Of a stretch of DNA of 64,000 nucleotides, positions 14,669 to 24,369 are shown piece by piece (position 1 is the first letter of the stretch; every line of letters begins with the position of its first letter). The DNA is taken from assembly GCA_963281155.1 (NCBI GenBank), contig CAUJLY010000003.1, positions 3,162,001 through 3,226,000 on the forward strand. The letters are read 5' to 3'. Made by a program: the position numbers and the translations under genes. This stretch comes from Rhabditophanes sp. KR3021. Taxonomy: Eukaryota; Nematoda; Chromadorea; Rhabditida; Alloionematidae. The notes below the pieces were generated by a model. The model searched no databases. It saw only the letters and a list, made by a program, of their open reading frames with translations, and had not been told where the DNA came from.

Positions 14669-16257
14669 ATGGAGAAAGCTGATATAGAGTTTTTCAAATC
14701 AGAGATTGCCCGTGATCTTGAAATATATGAACAATCTAAGGACAATACGGAAAAAAATGAGCTTTATAAAGCTATGGATGGATTAATTCAACTTATCTTC
14801 TCGTTTGGTATGTCTCAAATTTGGTTATTTGATATTTATATGCATGTGTATATTTTAGAAAATGTTAATGATGATGATGTTGGCAGACTTATCAATAGAG
14901 TTTATCAATTAAAAGAACGACCATCTTTCCACTCTCAATCAAATGAAGCGTCCTCCAGCAGTGGCAGCAGCATCATTACTCCTTCGTCCAGTCAAATAAC
15001 AACTGATTATGAGAATGCTGAATACACGATGGAAGATGGAACTTTTGAGGGACACTATGCTCTGGTTTCTGACAGACTCAAAAATCTAATGGATCTACGG
15101 GAATTTGTTGACGAGCAAGAAAGAAAACAGACTGTAGCAGAAATTTCAGAAAGCATTAGAGAATTGGTTGATAGTAGGGATTATTGTATGATTTGCAAAT
15201 TAATGTGTATTTTTAGTTTTTTCTGGGCATCCCGATGAATACAATACACTTCAATTGCTATACAACGATGTGTATGATAACTTTGGCGAAGATTTCCCAA
15301 ATATTTACAATGAAGATGATGTCTTAGCTCCTGAAGAACCCGAAGAAGATAATTATGCCAGTGTGACCCGTCGTAAAAGCCAGAGTCCACCATCAAAGAA
15401 AGTTAAACCGAACAAAAATAGCTTGCCCGCCCAAAGATTGTCTAACCCACACATTCCAAAAAGTAACAAGAAACTTGAAATCGGACCAAACACAAACACA
15501 TTTGGAAACGTAATAATCAGAGAAAACGAAACTGGCCATACTTGGCATAGTATTTTCGGAAAACATATTAATAGCCAAATTCATCAAGCTCGTTTTGTGA
15601 CCGAAGTTACCATCGAAGATCCCTACATCCGCAACGATTATCAATTCCGCAATCTTAAAGACTTTATCAATTTTGTATTTGATACCTGCCACTTTGTTGA
15701 AAAAATTATACTTGTATCTAAAATTGGAGGAGATAACTTAGCCAAGAGATCTAGCTTCAATAATTCTTATGCCAAATCAATCCAAGAAATTAAGAGAATG
15801 TGCCGTGAAAAGGGGGTGTCATTCTTAGTCGAATCCAAACCATCCATTCACGATAGATACATCAAATTTAATCATGGAGTCATTGCAAGCATGGGAAGAG
15901 GGTAAGTTGTTGTTTGTGTAAAAAAGTAATATCGAGCAAATATCCATGTTTTGAGTCGTTCAAGTACGTTGACTATTAAATTGGCGTAATTATTAATGTC
16001 TTTATTTGAATTCAGCAAATCATTTTTTATCTGGTGCTAAAATCTGTTCCTTCAAAATCACTTAAAAGACTCGTCATTTATTCATGTCTTATTTATATTT
16101 ATATTCCATTTATATTTGTGTATGTTCTATTTGTATTTATTTATGGAAACGTTTCAGGTTAGACATCTACAAACCATACAGCCCAACTGTAAACAAAGCT
16201 TCTTTGAAATGCAGCGAAACAAAAATCACCTTCTACAACGTCTTTGAAACAAATTAA
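14669..16257 (+). CDS. MITD1: MITD1-like protein with phospholipase D-like C-terminal domain
   Basis: Four exons (14669..14807, 14859..15185, 15217..15901, 16158..16257) encode 416 residues. Human MITD1 binds ESCRT-III tails through its N-terminal MIT domain and membranes through a PLD-like C-terminal domain during abscission. Here the C-terminal half matches that domain: GHTWHSIFGKHI, ARFVTEVTIEDPYIR, then SIHDRYIKFNHG with the remnant HxK-type motif, and finally GRGLDIYKPYSPTVN across the last splice. The N-terminus is helical but only a weak MIT match. A Ser-rich linker and a basic linker make the protein much longer than human MITD1 (249 aa). Last intron is 256 bp. Confidence 0.85.
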
Positions 16258-16942
16258 CCTAAATATTAAAAAAAGCATGACGATATCACTTATTTTATCC
16301 CTATGATCTTATTATTCACCAACCAAAAGGTTTAATTGTTAATTAATATTTACTATTATAATAACCTGTAATTATTAATAATTGTGATTTCATTCTTTAA
16401 TAATCTCAAATTATCAAAAATTAGGATTTTGTTCTTTCATCATTAAAAACGGTTATTTTATTCTGTAATGGTTGAGTTATTTATATTTTAATATGTATTT
16501 GCTTTTACGGTAAAAAATATTTCATGCTCAGTTGGACTATTTTTTCTCCATTTAATAATGTCAGAGGATTGACAGAATTCAGTTCATTCTTCATAGCATT
16601 AATGTGTGTGGTCAAAATTTTTAGTAAATCATCTGTGACACAGATGCATTGGTAAATGTTTATTCGTTTTTATAAATACCTTGCATCACACATACTACAC
16701 AATACTTTTGATAAATATGATAACATTTCTTTTCTCATGCACTTGCAAAGTTCATATTTTCAAGTAAAATAATGAAAAAAACATGCAACTAAGCGTTTTT
16801 AATAAGTATTGTATTATAGTTATTAAACTTCATCATAGCCATCTCGGCTTTCAAGAAACATTTTACCACTGCTGTGTATGAGCAAACATTTCCGTTGACT
16901 GCTACAATATTAAGACAAGATTAACACGGCAATTTTATTTCA
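16258..16942. other. Intergenic upstream of DXO-like gene
   Basis: AT-rich spacer with no visible exon. It includes repeated AATTATTAATAATTG-like stretches around 16320-16440 and the presumed promoter of the next gene. Confidence 0.45.
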
Positions 16943-17953
16943 ATGGAAGGCAATTTGTACTCAGCTGGCAAGGTTAAGTTGCTCTGTGATCTTAGCATTG
17001 ACAAAGATGGTAAGCTTTCAAAGGACCAGTATGCCAATAAGCCTTATTACACGGATGAAATCAAACAGGAAAGAGACTTTTTAAACTTGATGGAACATTT
17101 CGACACTTTTGTTATAAAAAAAGATGAAGTAAGAGATGACACTAGGATTAACGTTTTAAATAAATTAACTGTACGCAACAAAAGTTTGAAGGATGTCTTA
17201 AAGGGAGCACAATTTTACGGTTCACTCGGAGCTTTTACGAAAATAGGTTTGAACAATGTGGCCCAACCAGATATCAACCTCGTGTTTGTGAAAAGAGACG
17301 CAGTTATACTTGTTTTAGAAGACACCTTTGAACTTAGTCAACCGATTCCCGAAATACTTCCAATTCGAGGCAAATCCCATTCTTACAATAGCAAAGTAGA
17401 AAGTTATATAGGATTGAAATTCGTCTCTTACTTCACAACCCAAAATGAAAATAGGAGAAATTTTGATGATCCAATCTTCGAAGCTGAGCATTTTAGAAGA
17501 ATCTTTTATACCACTCTTATGAAAAAGGACGATGAGGATATCAAAATTGCGTACTCTGTTGTAACTAATTGTGTAGACCCGGAAACTGATAAAAATATGA
17601 TCATCAAAACTCAGTCTGTTCAAAAGTTTAATCCTTACAAGCAAGCTCAAATTTGGATGACTGCCACTTTTACATCAGCAAATAAATGCGTCGTTGGGGT
17701 AAGAACAGGGGAAAACATGCTTGAAAGTATTGAAGTTAATGAAGTTGATAATCTCACAAGAACCAAAGCATTCACGGATCAAGAAATGTACCAAAAGTTA
17801 TACACTACTTTGCAAATTGTAAAAGCACAATTTGAGGAACATCCGCACTGTCAATTTGTCAATCTCACTAAAAAACACAAGGAAACGGTAATTAATGGAA
17901 AAGTTTTCTTGAACGTACCATCGCATATCAAAAAATATTGGGGAAAGAAATGA
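16943..17953 (+). CDS. DXO/Dom3Z-family protein with lost catalytic residues
   Basis: Single exon, 336 residues. The family (RAI1/DXO decapping exoribonucleases) removes incomplete or NAD caps and degrades the RNA. Order and spacing of family segments are kept: GLKFVSYF (157-164) for the GxxxE motif, SVVTNCVDP (205-213) for the ExD motif, MIIKT (219-223) for the ExK motif, then KQAQIW and VVGVRTGENML. The metal-binding acids are replaced: Val161 for Glu, Val207 for Glu, Asn209 for Asp and Ile220 for Glu; Lys222 is retained. It is therefore probably an inactive paralogue. C. elegans also has several divergent members of this family. The frame is fully open, which argues against a pseudogene. 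Confidence 0.75.
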   Translation: MEGNLYSAGKVKLLCDLSIDKDGKLSKDQYANKPYYTDEIKQERDFLNLMEHFDTFVIKKDEVRDDTRINVLNKLTVRNKSLKDVLKGAQFYGSLGAFTKIGLNNVAQPDINLVFVKRDAVILVLEDTFELSQPIPEILPIRGKSHSYNSKVESYIGLKFVSYFTTQNENRRNFDDPIFEAEHFRRIFYTTLMKKDDEDIKIAYSVVTNCVDPETDKNMIIKTQSVQKFNPYKQAQIWMTATFTSANKCVVGVRTGENMLESIEVNEVDNLTRTKAFTDQEMYQKLYTTLQIVKAQFEEHPHCQFVNLTKKHKETVINGKVFLNVPSHIKKYWGKK

Positions 17954-18199
17954 ATATTTTTATTTATTCAATTGACTTTTATTGTTATACTATTAAATTC
18001 TTACTTTTATAAATTTAAATAAGCATGTTAAAATTTATTAATAAATCATTTTTTAACGTGTTTTGTTAATTCATGTTCCAATGACGAGCATGCTTCAACA
18101 TTGTTTCCAATAGAAATTGCTATTCTTTTGCTAAGAATCAAAATCTACACAACCTAAAGTCTAAGGATAATACAAATTTTTGTATATTCACTATTATCA

Positions 18200-19045
18200 T
18201 TATTACATCGCAAAGCAAAGAATTACATCATTTGATTCTCGTTTTATCTCTATTTCCGAACCAGATGAGGATGGGCTTACTTCTTTATTATTAGATGTTG
18301 GTTACGCCTATACGGCTGCAACTAAAAGCAAAAATATCATTGCCATTATGTCTGGAAAATGCCAAGAAGTTATGGAAACAGTGTGGTTCATATGTCGAAT
18401 ATAGATTATATCATTAGAGACAATACATTATAAATATTTAATAAGGTTACAAAAGAAGAAGATTTGATTGGCAAACATATTGATGATAAACTGATTGAAA
18501 ACGGATCTACTTTTCATTTTAACAATAGTTCCATATCGAGAGCAGTCTGCGATCATTTATCAAATCATCAAAGTCTTGGTTTCTACACTGAAATATTTTC
18601 TTTAATTGATAACGGATCAAAAAAGAATTGATATAGGAAAACACGTAGTAACTAGTACATCTGGTGAAATCTTCAATACAATCGACAGGGATTCAAACAT
18701 TCAGCTTAATTGTGGGAAGACTGTTATGATATGGATCTCATCTTTCGCCCAAATAATTTCGTCTTCTTAAATACATACGATAAAGTTGACGTTTTTGGTG
18801 AAGTAAATCACGATTTCTGTAAACATAGTTTATGTTCTAATGGAAAACCAAATTTAAACTTTGTTAATGATGTAAATTGTAATGGAGGAAGAAGTACCAT
18901 TGCTCTTACTTCAAGAAATAAAGAAAATGAATCCAATATTTTGGCTAAACTAGAAAAAAGAATGATGCTTCAATAAAATTAGTTCTCAGTTCCTTGTCAC
19001 TGAATATGGAGTTGCCAATTTATCTAACAAACCCTTAAGATAAAA
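18200..19045 (+). pseudogene. Decayed acetyl-CoA hydrolase / CoA-transferase gene
   Basis: Fragments in shifting frames follow the order of the acetyl-CoA hydrolase / 4-hydroxybutyrate CoA-transferase family: SRFISISEPDEDGLTSL, VHMSNIDYIIRD, a SLGFYTEIFSLIDNG helix, IDIGKHVVTSTSG, FLNTYDKVDVFGEVNHDFC, GGRSTIALTSRNKENESNIL and finally FLVTEYGVANLSNKPLR. At least three frameshifts and several stops separate them, and the N-terminal third is missing. Dead copy of an enzyme handling mitochondrial acetyl-CoA and acetate; no intact copy lies in this window. Confidence 0.75.
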
Positions 19046-19817
19046 AACATGCCTTTAAAAGATTAACAAACAATATTCTATAACATATAAAATATTAACT
19101 TCATAAAAATTCTACTTTATTTTAAAATTATTTCAAAGATTAATTCATCGCAAATAAACTGTGTAACAAAGAACTTTAAAATATGTTAATTTCTAACAAA
19201 ATGTGTTAACTTCCTTTATCACTACATAGTTTCGTAAACAAAAAAGCTTATATTTCTGTTAAAATATAATTATTTGTGTGATTCAGTTTTTATTCTTCTA
19301 TATTTTAAATATAACTGCGCGTTGTGGCTGTAAAAGGAAAGGGATTTGTAATCATCAAATTCTTTTTAAATTTTTACAAAAAATCCACATTGATCATTTT
19401 TAAATAAAGATTCACCACATTTTTTTGCACAATGTACACGTACTATTATTATCAACATCATACGCAAATGCTTCTTTACTTTATTAGTTTATGAGATTTG
19501 AGGTTTTATGTAATATTTCTCCTTAAATTTTACACCATAGTCTGAAAATAATCCTTTTTCTGGCACTCAATCGTGCGAAGTTTGTGTCCTTCACAAAAAA
19601 GGAAACGAAAATACTTATCACTTAATTTTAAACTAAAATTCATTATCCCGGAAAGGATTTTAAAGTTCTGACGATTTAGGCATATTTCAGAGATTTCCCA
19701 TCATTCATCCATACTTTATCTCACCTTCCGGAACAATTTGTATATAATATAAATATTAAGAACCAAATGAGTTTAGATTCATAATTTAAAAATTAAATTT
19801 ACTAATTTACGTTAAAA
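19046..19817. other. Intergenic upstream of SRT receptor
   Basis: AT-rich, with no coding signal after the pseudogene. Presumed promoter of the chemoreceptor gene. Confidence 0.45.
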
Positions 19818-20807
19818 ATGTATAACAATACTTTGTGGAATAGAATCTTTAACGGGTTCAGGTATAATTGCCCCGTTTTTAGTGAGGCTGAAATGAGTAG
19901 CGATGAGCACAAAAATATTTATCTTGGATCTTCCTATTTAATTTTATCTTCCTTTTATTTAATTGTTTATTTTCCTTTTATCGTTGCAATTGGGAAAAGC
20001 CACCTCAAACTATCAGTCTACAAATTTCTATTTTTCTTGGGGATAATAGATTCGATTAATATTGTTATAAGTGGGACTGTTACAGGGATATTCACTATAA
20101 ATGGCACTTTTTATTGTGAATATCCAACAACAATTTTTGTGTTAGGAAGTGTGGCTTTAGGAATTTGGATAGCTACTGACCTGGCAGTTACTTTGTTGTT
20201 AGTTTCAAGAATAATAGATGCTTTATATCCTGATTTAGCTGAAAAACTTTTTCATGGTTATAGAACTTGTGTTTGGATAGGAGGAATTACAATCTTCTCG
20301 CTGTTTGTTACTTTTTGTAGCCCACCTGTCATTTTCAGCCCAATTTATTATTCATGGTTTTTCGATCCGAATATTGGAGCAACTGCTAATGTCAGTCACG
20401 ACTATGGAAACATATACCACACCATTAACAACTTTTTTATTTTTGGAAGTCAATTTACTCTTTACATCACAATAGTTTTTGTCTACTTGAACAAAAATTC
20501 ATTCAAAGGAAGTGGAGGACAAAGTAATTCCGCCAAAAAATTAGCAATTCGCTTATTTATACAATCAGCTTTTATTTGTTTTTTGACTTTAACAACATCG
20601 GCTCTATATTTGGCAATGATGTTCCTGAATATTCCACCTTGGATTTCGATATTAGGAAACTTCTTTTGGCTGTCCACTCATGGAATAAGTGGGCCAATTT
20701 TTCTGGCTTTAAATAATACTTTAAAACATACCATTAAATCATGGTTTAAAAGAAGCCAAATTAGCGCAGTAGTAACGCTGGTAAACCCAACTAAAACAAT
20801 CCTTTAA
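19818..20807 (+). CDS. Serpentine chemoreceptor, class T (SRT) GPCR
   Basis: Single exon, 329 residues. Shows the SRT signature: an N-terminal YNCPVFSEAE segment, seven hydrophobic segments, LGIIDSINIVISGTVTGIF in TM2 and an extracellular FYCEYP after it, and VSRIIDALYPDLAEKLF after TM3. Nematode-specific receptor, usually expressed in chemosensory neurons and signalling through G proteins. The C-terminus is short and basic (KSWFKRSQ). SRT genes often have introns; an intronless copy is a little unusual and could reflect retrocopying or simple intron loss. Confidence 0.85.
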   Translation: MYNNTLWNRIFNGFRYNCPVFSEAEMSSDEHKNIYLGSSYLILSSFYLIVYFPFIVAIGKSHLKLSVYKFLFFLGIIDSINIVISGTVTGIFTINGTFYCEYPTTIFVLGSVALGIWIATDLAVTLLLVSRIIDALYPDLAEKLFHGYRTCVWIGGITIFSLFVTFCSPPVIFSPIYYSWFFDPNIGATANVSHDYGNIYHTINNFFIFGSQFTLYITIVFVYLNKNSFKGSGGQSNSAKKLAIRLFIQSAFICFLTLTTSALYLAMMFLNIPPWISILGNFFWLSTHGISGPIFLALNNTLKHTIKSWFKRSQISAVVTLVNPTKTIL

Positions 20808-20905
20808 TAAAGTTATAAAATGGGCAATTTTAATCGTCAAATTTGATCAATCATAAATATAAATAAATATATTAAAAATGTAAACTTGTATTTGTGTGTT
20901 AGCAA

Positions 20906-21931
20906 TTAAAGTTCTTCATGAATTTCTTCTTTGTCATAAGAGGAATCATTAGTGACATCTACTATTTTTGAGACTGGTTTAGACACAGCTTTTAATAGCA
21001 TAAGGGCGTCAGTGAGTTTATAATAAGGCCGGGTTGAGTCTCCTTCGCATATATATGGTACTTTTGAGAAACGAATTAGTTCAAACCCAAAGGGTACAAG
21101 TAAGTTTTTAACAATTGATTCAGCCTGCTCCTCGAATGTTGTCCCCTTAAGGAAAATGTCCGTGTCAGCCTTGTTGGTGGATGCAGAGGGGTGAAACTCA
21201 ACAAACTGCTTGACCGGTAGAACAATACCAAGCATAACTAGGGCGCCTGAACTTAGGGCAGCTTCATGTAGTTGTTCTAACAAAAGATGTGGATTGTAGT
21301 GTCTGTCAAGTAAATTTAGCACAGAAATCAAATTAACTTCTTTGTTCGCGATAATCCGATGTTCAAACCATTTCATTGGATCCACTGTTGTGAATCCTTT
21401 TTGGCCTAATCTCCATTGCATTATTGGCGACATCTCCGTCACATACACGTTCTTGTAAAACGTTTCTAAGTGCTTCGTTACCATTCCATCTCCAGCACCC
21501 AAATCAAGGACAGTCTTGTCACTACTAATCCATTCTGGCTCTAAATTAAGGAATGACTGTAATTGATCATCGCTAAATATATGCATTCTCCCGCGATCTA
21601 ATATCCCATTGATATTGGTTTTAGTAGTAAAAATTGACATAAATGAAATGGTTGCTGAGTAGAACATCTAAAATAATTATTTCATTTCCAATTTTCAAAT
21701 TATTACCTGGAGGCACACATTATTACTTAAATTGAGAGAATTAATCAGAAATTCATGCGTTCCAGAATCATATTGAAGGGGATAAAACTGCTCCGCAAAT
21801 TGAACTGACATTTTGCGTTTGTTAATTGAATACCATGCATTCTTGTCAGCTGCCAAAAATTCTTCATCAAAAACCTCTTTCTCACACAGCATCCGAGTCA
21901 ATTGGGTCGCTCTAGTCATTGTTAGTGACAA
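20906..21931 (-). CDS. METTL9: METTL9 (DREV) protein histidine N1-methyltransferase
   Basis: Two exons, complement(21707..21931) and complement(20906..21667), with a 39-bp intron, encode 328 residues (human METTL9 is 318). The class I SAM-binding motif VLDLGAGDG is at 128-136, followed by VTEMSPIMQWRLGQKGF and a VNLISVLNLLDRHYNP segment typical of DREV proteins. Human METTL9 methylates the pros nitrogen of histidine in HxH motifs in proteins of the ER, mitochondria and elsewhere. Convergent with the SRT gene (98 bp between stops) and divergent from the thioesterase gene (about 267 bp). Confidence 0.93.
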
Positions 21932-22198
21932 AAAATATAGGACAACTAAAAACTTAATTTTGGTTTGAAATATACACCCTGAAGTGGTTTAAAATTAGAA
22001 GATGGAAGTAAAATGTTTGTTGTCCTTGATCAGAATTCTTAGCTGGAGTTATTCATTGGTAAAAAGCCACTTTAATTTAATCAGTATTGTTTTTCTTGCA
22101 CAATACTACCATTTAAGTGGCTAAACGTACAAGTGAGATGGATAATTGATTGTAAAGTTATTAAAATAGAATAATAAATATATTTTTATAGAAAACAA

Positions 22199-22721
22199 AT
22201 GTCTGGAAAGTACTTTGGTTTGGTTAAGAGCTTTATGAGTCTTCCAGTTCATCGAAACAACTATATGAAACCTCTTAGTCAGGTAATTGTTACATTAAAG
22301 TGTGTAAAAACTCATTTAGGCTAGATTACTTACTGCCGATGAGGGGAAAGTTAGAGTTGAAGTCGACGTCACTGAAGAACTCACTAATCCATTTGGATCT
22401 TTACATGGAGGATGTTCGGCTACCTTAATTGATATTGTTACCACACTTGCTCTAATTGCTCATCCAAAATGTGCCCCAGGTATTATTTGAATTTATAATT
22501 TCTTAACTTAGGTTCACATTTCAGGAGTATCTGTTGATTTGCATGTTAGTTACTTGGCTGGAGCCAAAATAGGAGAAACGATCATTGTTGAGGGTTCCGT
22601 TCTCAAATCAGGAAATAAAGTTGCTTTTACAGAAGGCAAAATATACAATAAGTCAAATAATGCTTTGGTTGCATCTGGACTTCATACCAAGGCCTTTCCT
22701 CCGCCAAAGGAAAATAAATAA
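22199..22721 (+). CDS. ACOT13: ACOT13/Them2-like hotdog acyl-CoA thioesterase
   Basis: Three exons (22199..22282, 22320..22479, 22525..22721) encode 146 residues, against 140 in human. Single hotdog fold with the PaaI-type motif NPFGSLHGG (51-59) followed by SATLIDIVTT. Asn51 and Asp66 match the catalytic Asn50/Asp65 of human ACOT13. GVSVDLHVSYLAGAKIGE is the central hotdog strand. The enzyme hydrolyses medium- and long-chain acyl-CoA, often at mitochondria. A TTTTTATAG acceptor ends 7 bp before the ATG, fitting spliced-leader addition. Convergent with LEO1. Confidence 0.92.
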
Positions 22722-22858
22722 ACAACAAATAGGTATGAATAAACAAACAAATAGGCATAAACAAAAATGATAAGAATGTACCTTATGAATGATTTATTAA
22801 ATAGTTTAAAACGGAATAAAAGAACAGATAAAGAAAGACAATTTATTTTTTGTAAAGT

Positions 22859-24216
22859 CTAATCCTCTTCATCAATAATAACCTTCTTCTTTCTGATCTC
22901 TTTCTTTTTTCTCGGGACATCATCCTCTGAGTCGTCAGAATCAATTTGAACTTTACTAACTTTGTGGTCTTCCTCAGAAGAAGACTCAGAGGTGCTGTAT
23001 CTTTGATTATCCTTAAAACGATTTTTAATTGCATTGAGCGATTCGCCATCCTTCTCGATGAAGTTTCTATTTATTCCAGAATGCCTAGGACGATCACGAT
23101 GTCTTCTTTGTTGGTTCTCACGCTTTTGAACAAGTCTAAGTCTATCTTCCTCAACTTTACGAATATTTGCTTTCTCCATTTCAGGATTTTGACTGATATC
23201 AGACTCTTGTAAGATCATAACATGTTTCCCTTGAATCGCTTTCTTGCCAATTATAACGGGGATGTCTCTTTCCAAGGAGCGGAAATGAAGTTTATCCTTG
23301 AAGTTGGCTTGCCCATGCAAACCTTTGCCGATGCGAATAAAGCAATGCTCCAATTGACTTGCTTGACCTGATGTAATATCAAAGAATTTTTCCCCGATTC
23401 TTAAACTACGTCTGAAATGTCATTACAATTACTAATTTGCCTACCACAATTTTACTTACGATCCATCTGACCATTTTACAATTTTGGTATTCGATTCTGT
23501 CTCGTCGTTTCCTCCGGCATGCCTCCAACGAATAGTATTTTCAACTAATATTTTATGCCCAGCACGTGCATCGAATTTGGTGTCCTCTTCAAACTCGATT
23601 TTGTCTCTTTTGAAGGGTTTGTGTTCAATTTTGATAAAATTAGGCAGCTTTACATGAGAAAGGGGTGTTTGTTGTAATCCAATGTACGGCCGATAAATCT
23701 CAATATCTTCAGTCACTTGTTTACCTTCAAAATCATCCTCAGACTTCGAATCATCTGAATCATCTACATGCAATGTTGGGCCTGTATATGGTTGTTTCTC
23801 AACTCGGGGAGCCATTTCATCCTCACTATCATCGGATGAATCAGAAGACGTTTCCACTTTTACCTCTACTTTATCAACTATTTCCTGTTTGGGAGTGTCA
23901 GGTCCATCGTCTTGTGTGGAGAAGACATCGTCATCAATGCCACCGGTGCTAGTCGATGGCAGAATAGGTACTTGCGCTGCAGGATTGTAAGTTGAAGGCT
24001 GAAACAAATTATAAAGTATAAACATTTTAACTTACACCATCATCTGATGAACTTTCGTCTGAGGAAGAACCAGAAGGGAGCTTTATATGGCATTTGACTG
24101 TCGCTGTCCGATTCACTGCTCTCTCTCGCAGAGTGTAATGGGGCAGGTGCATTAGAAACTACCTCAGACCCATCGCTAGACGAATCTGAAGTCGAAGACA
24201 TCGTTCTCTGTCTCAT
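22859..24216 (-). CDS. LEO1: RNA polymerase-associated protein LEO1
   Basis: Four exons, complement(24099..24216), (24036..24058), (23460..23998) and (22859..23411), give 410 residues. PAF1-complex subunit that travels with RNA polymerase II. N-terminal third is Ser/Asp/Glu-rich. The core carries the Leo1 domain: SHVKLPNFIKIEHKPF, NTIRWRH, KIVKWSDGSRSLRIGEKFFD across a splice, and FIRIGKGLHGQANFKDKLHF. The C-terminus is charged with an acidic Ser tail. Exon 2 is only 23 bp; it is inferred because straight reading shifts frame, while a 42-bp intron with a weak donor (A|GTCAAA) and good TTCCTCAG acceptor restores it. A one-base sequence error is the alternative. A second in-frame ATG lies at 24201. 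Confidence 0.9.
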
Positions 24217-24369
24217 AATAAATAGGTTAACTTTTCAAAAGTGAGTACTCTATTTATTTGGTCCATCTTTGCTTTCTTAGTGTTTCTTGAGTGGAAAGTT
24301 TGATTTGGTTGGAAAGTCGTTTACTTTAAATATGAAAAGTTTATTAGTTCCTTTTATATTTCTGATCAA
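24217..24369. promoter_or_regulatory. Divergent promoter, LEO1 / DDX10
   Basis: The 153 bp between two opposite start codons must hold both promoters. It contains T-rich stretches but no clear TATA box in either direction. Confidence 0.5.

Noticed and set aside
22946..23212. Plus-strand frame opposite LEO1
   Set aside because: Shadow of the charged LEO1 C-terminus with no family features.
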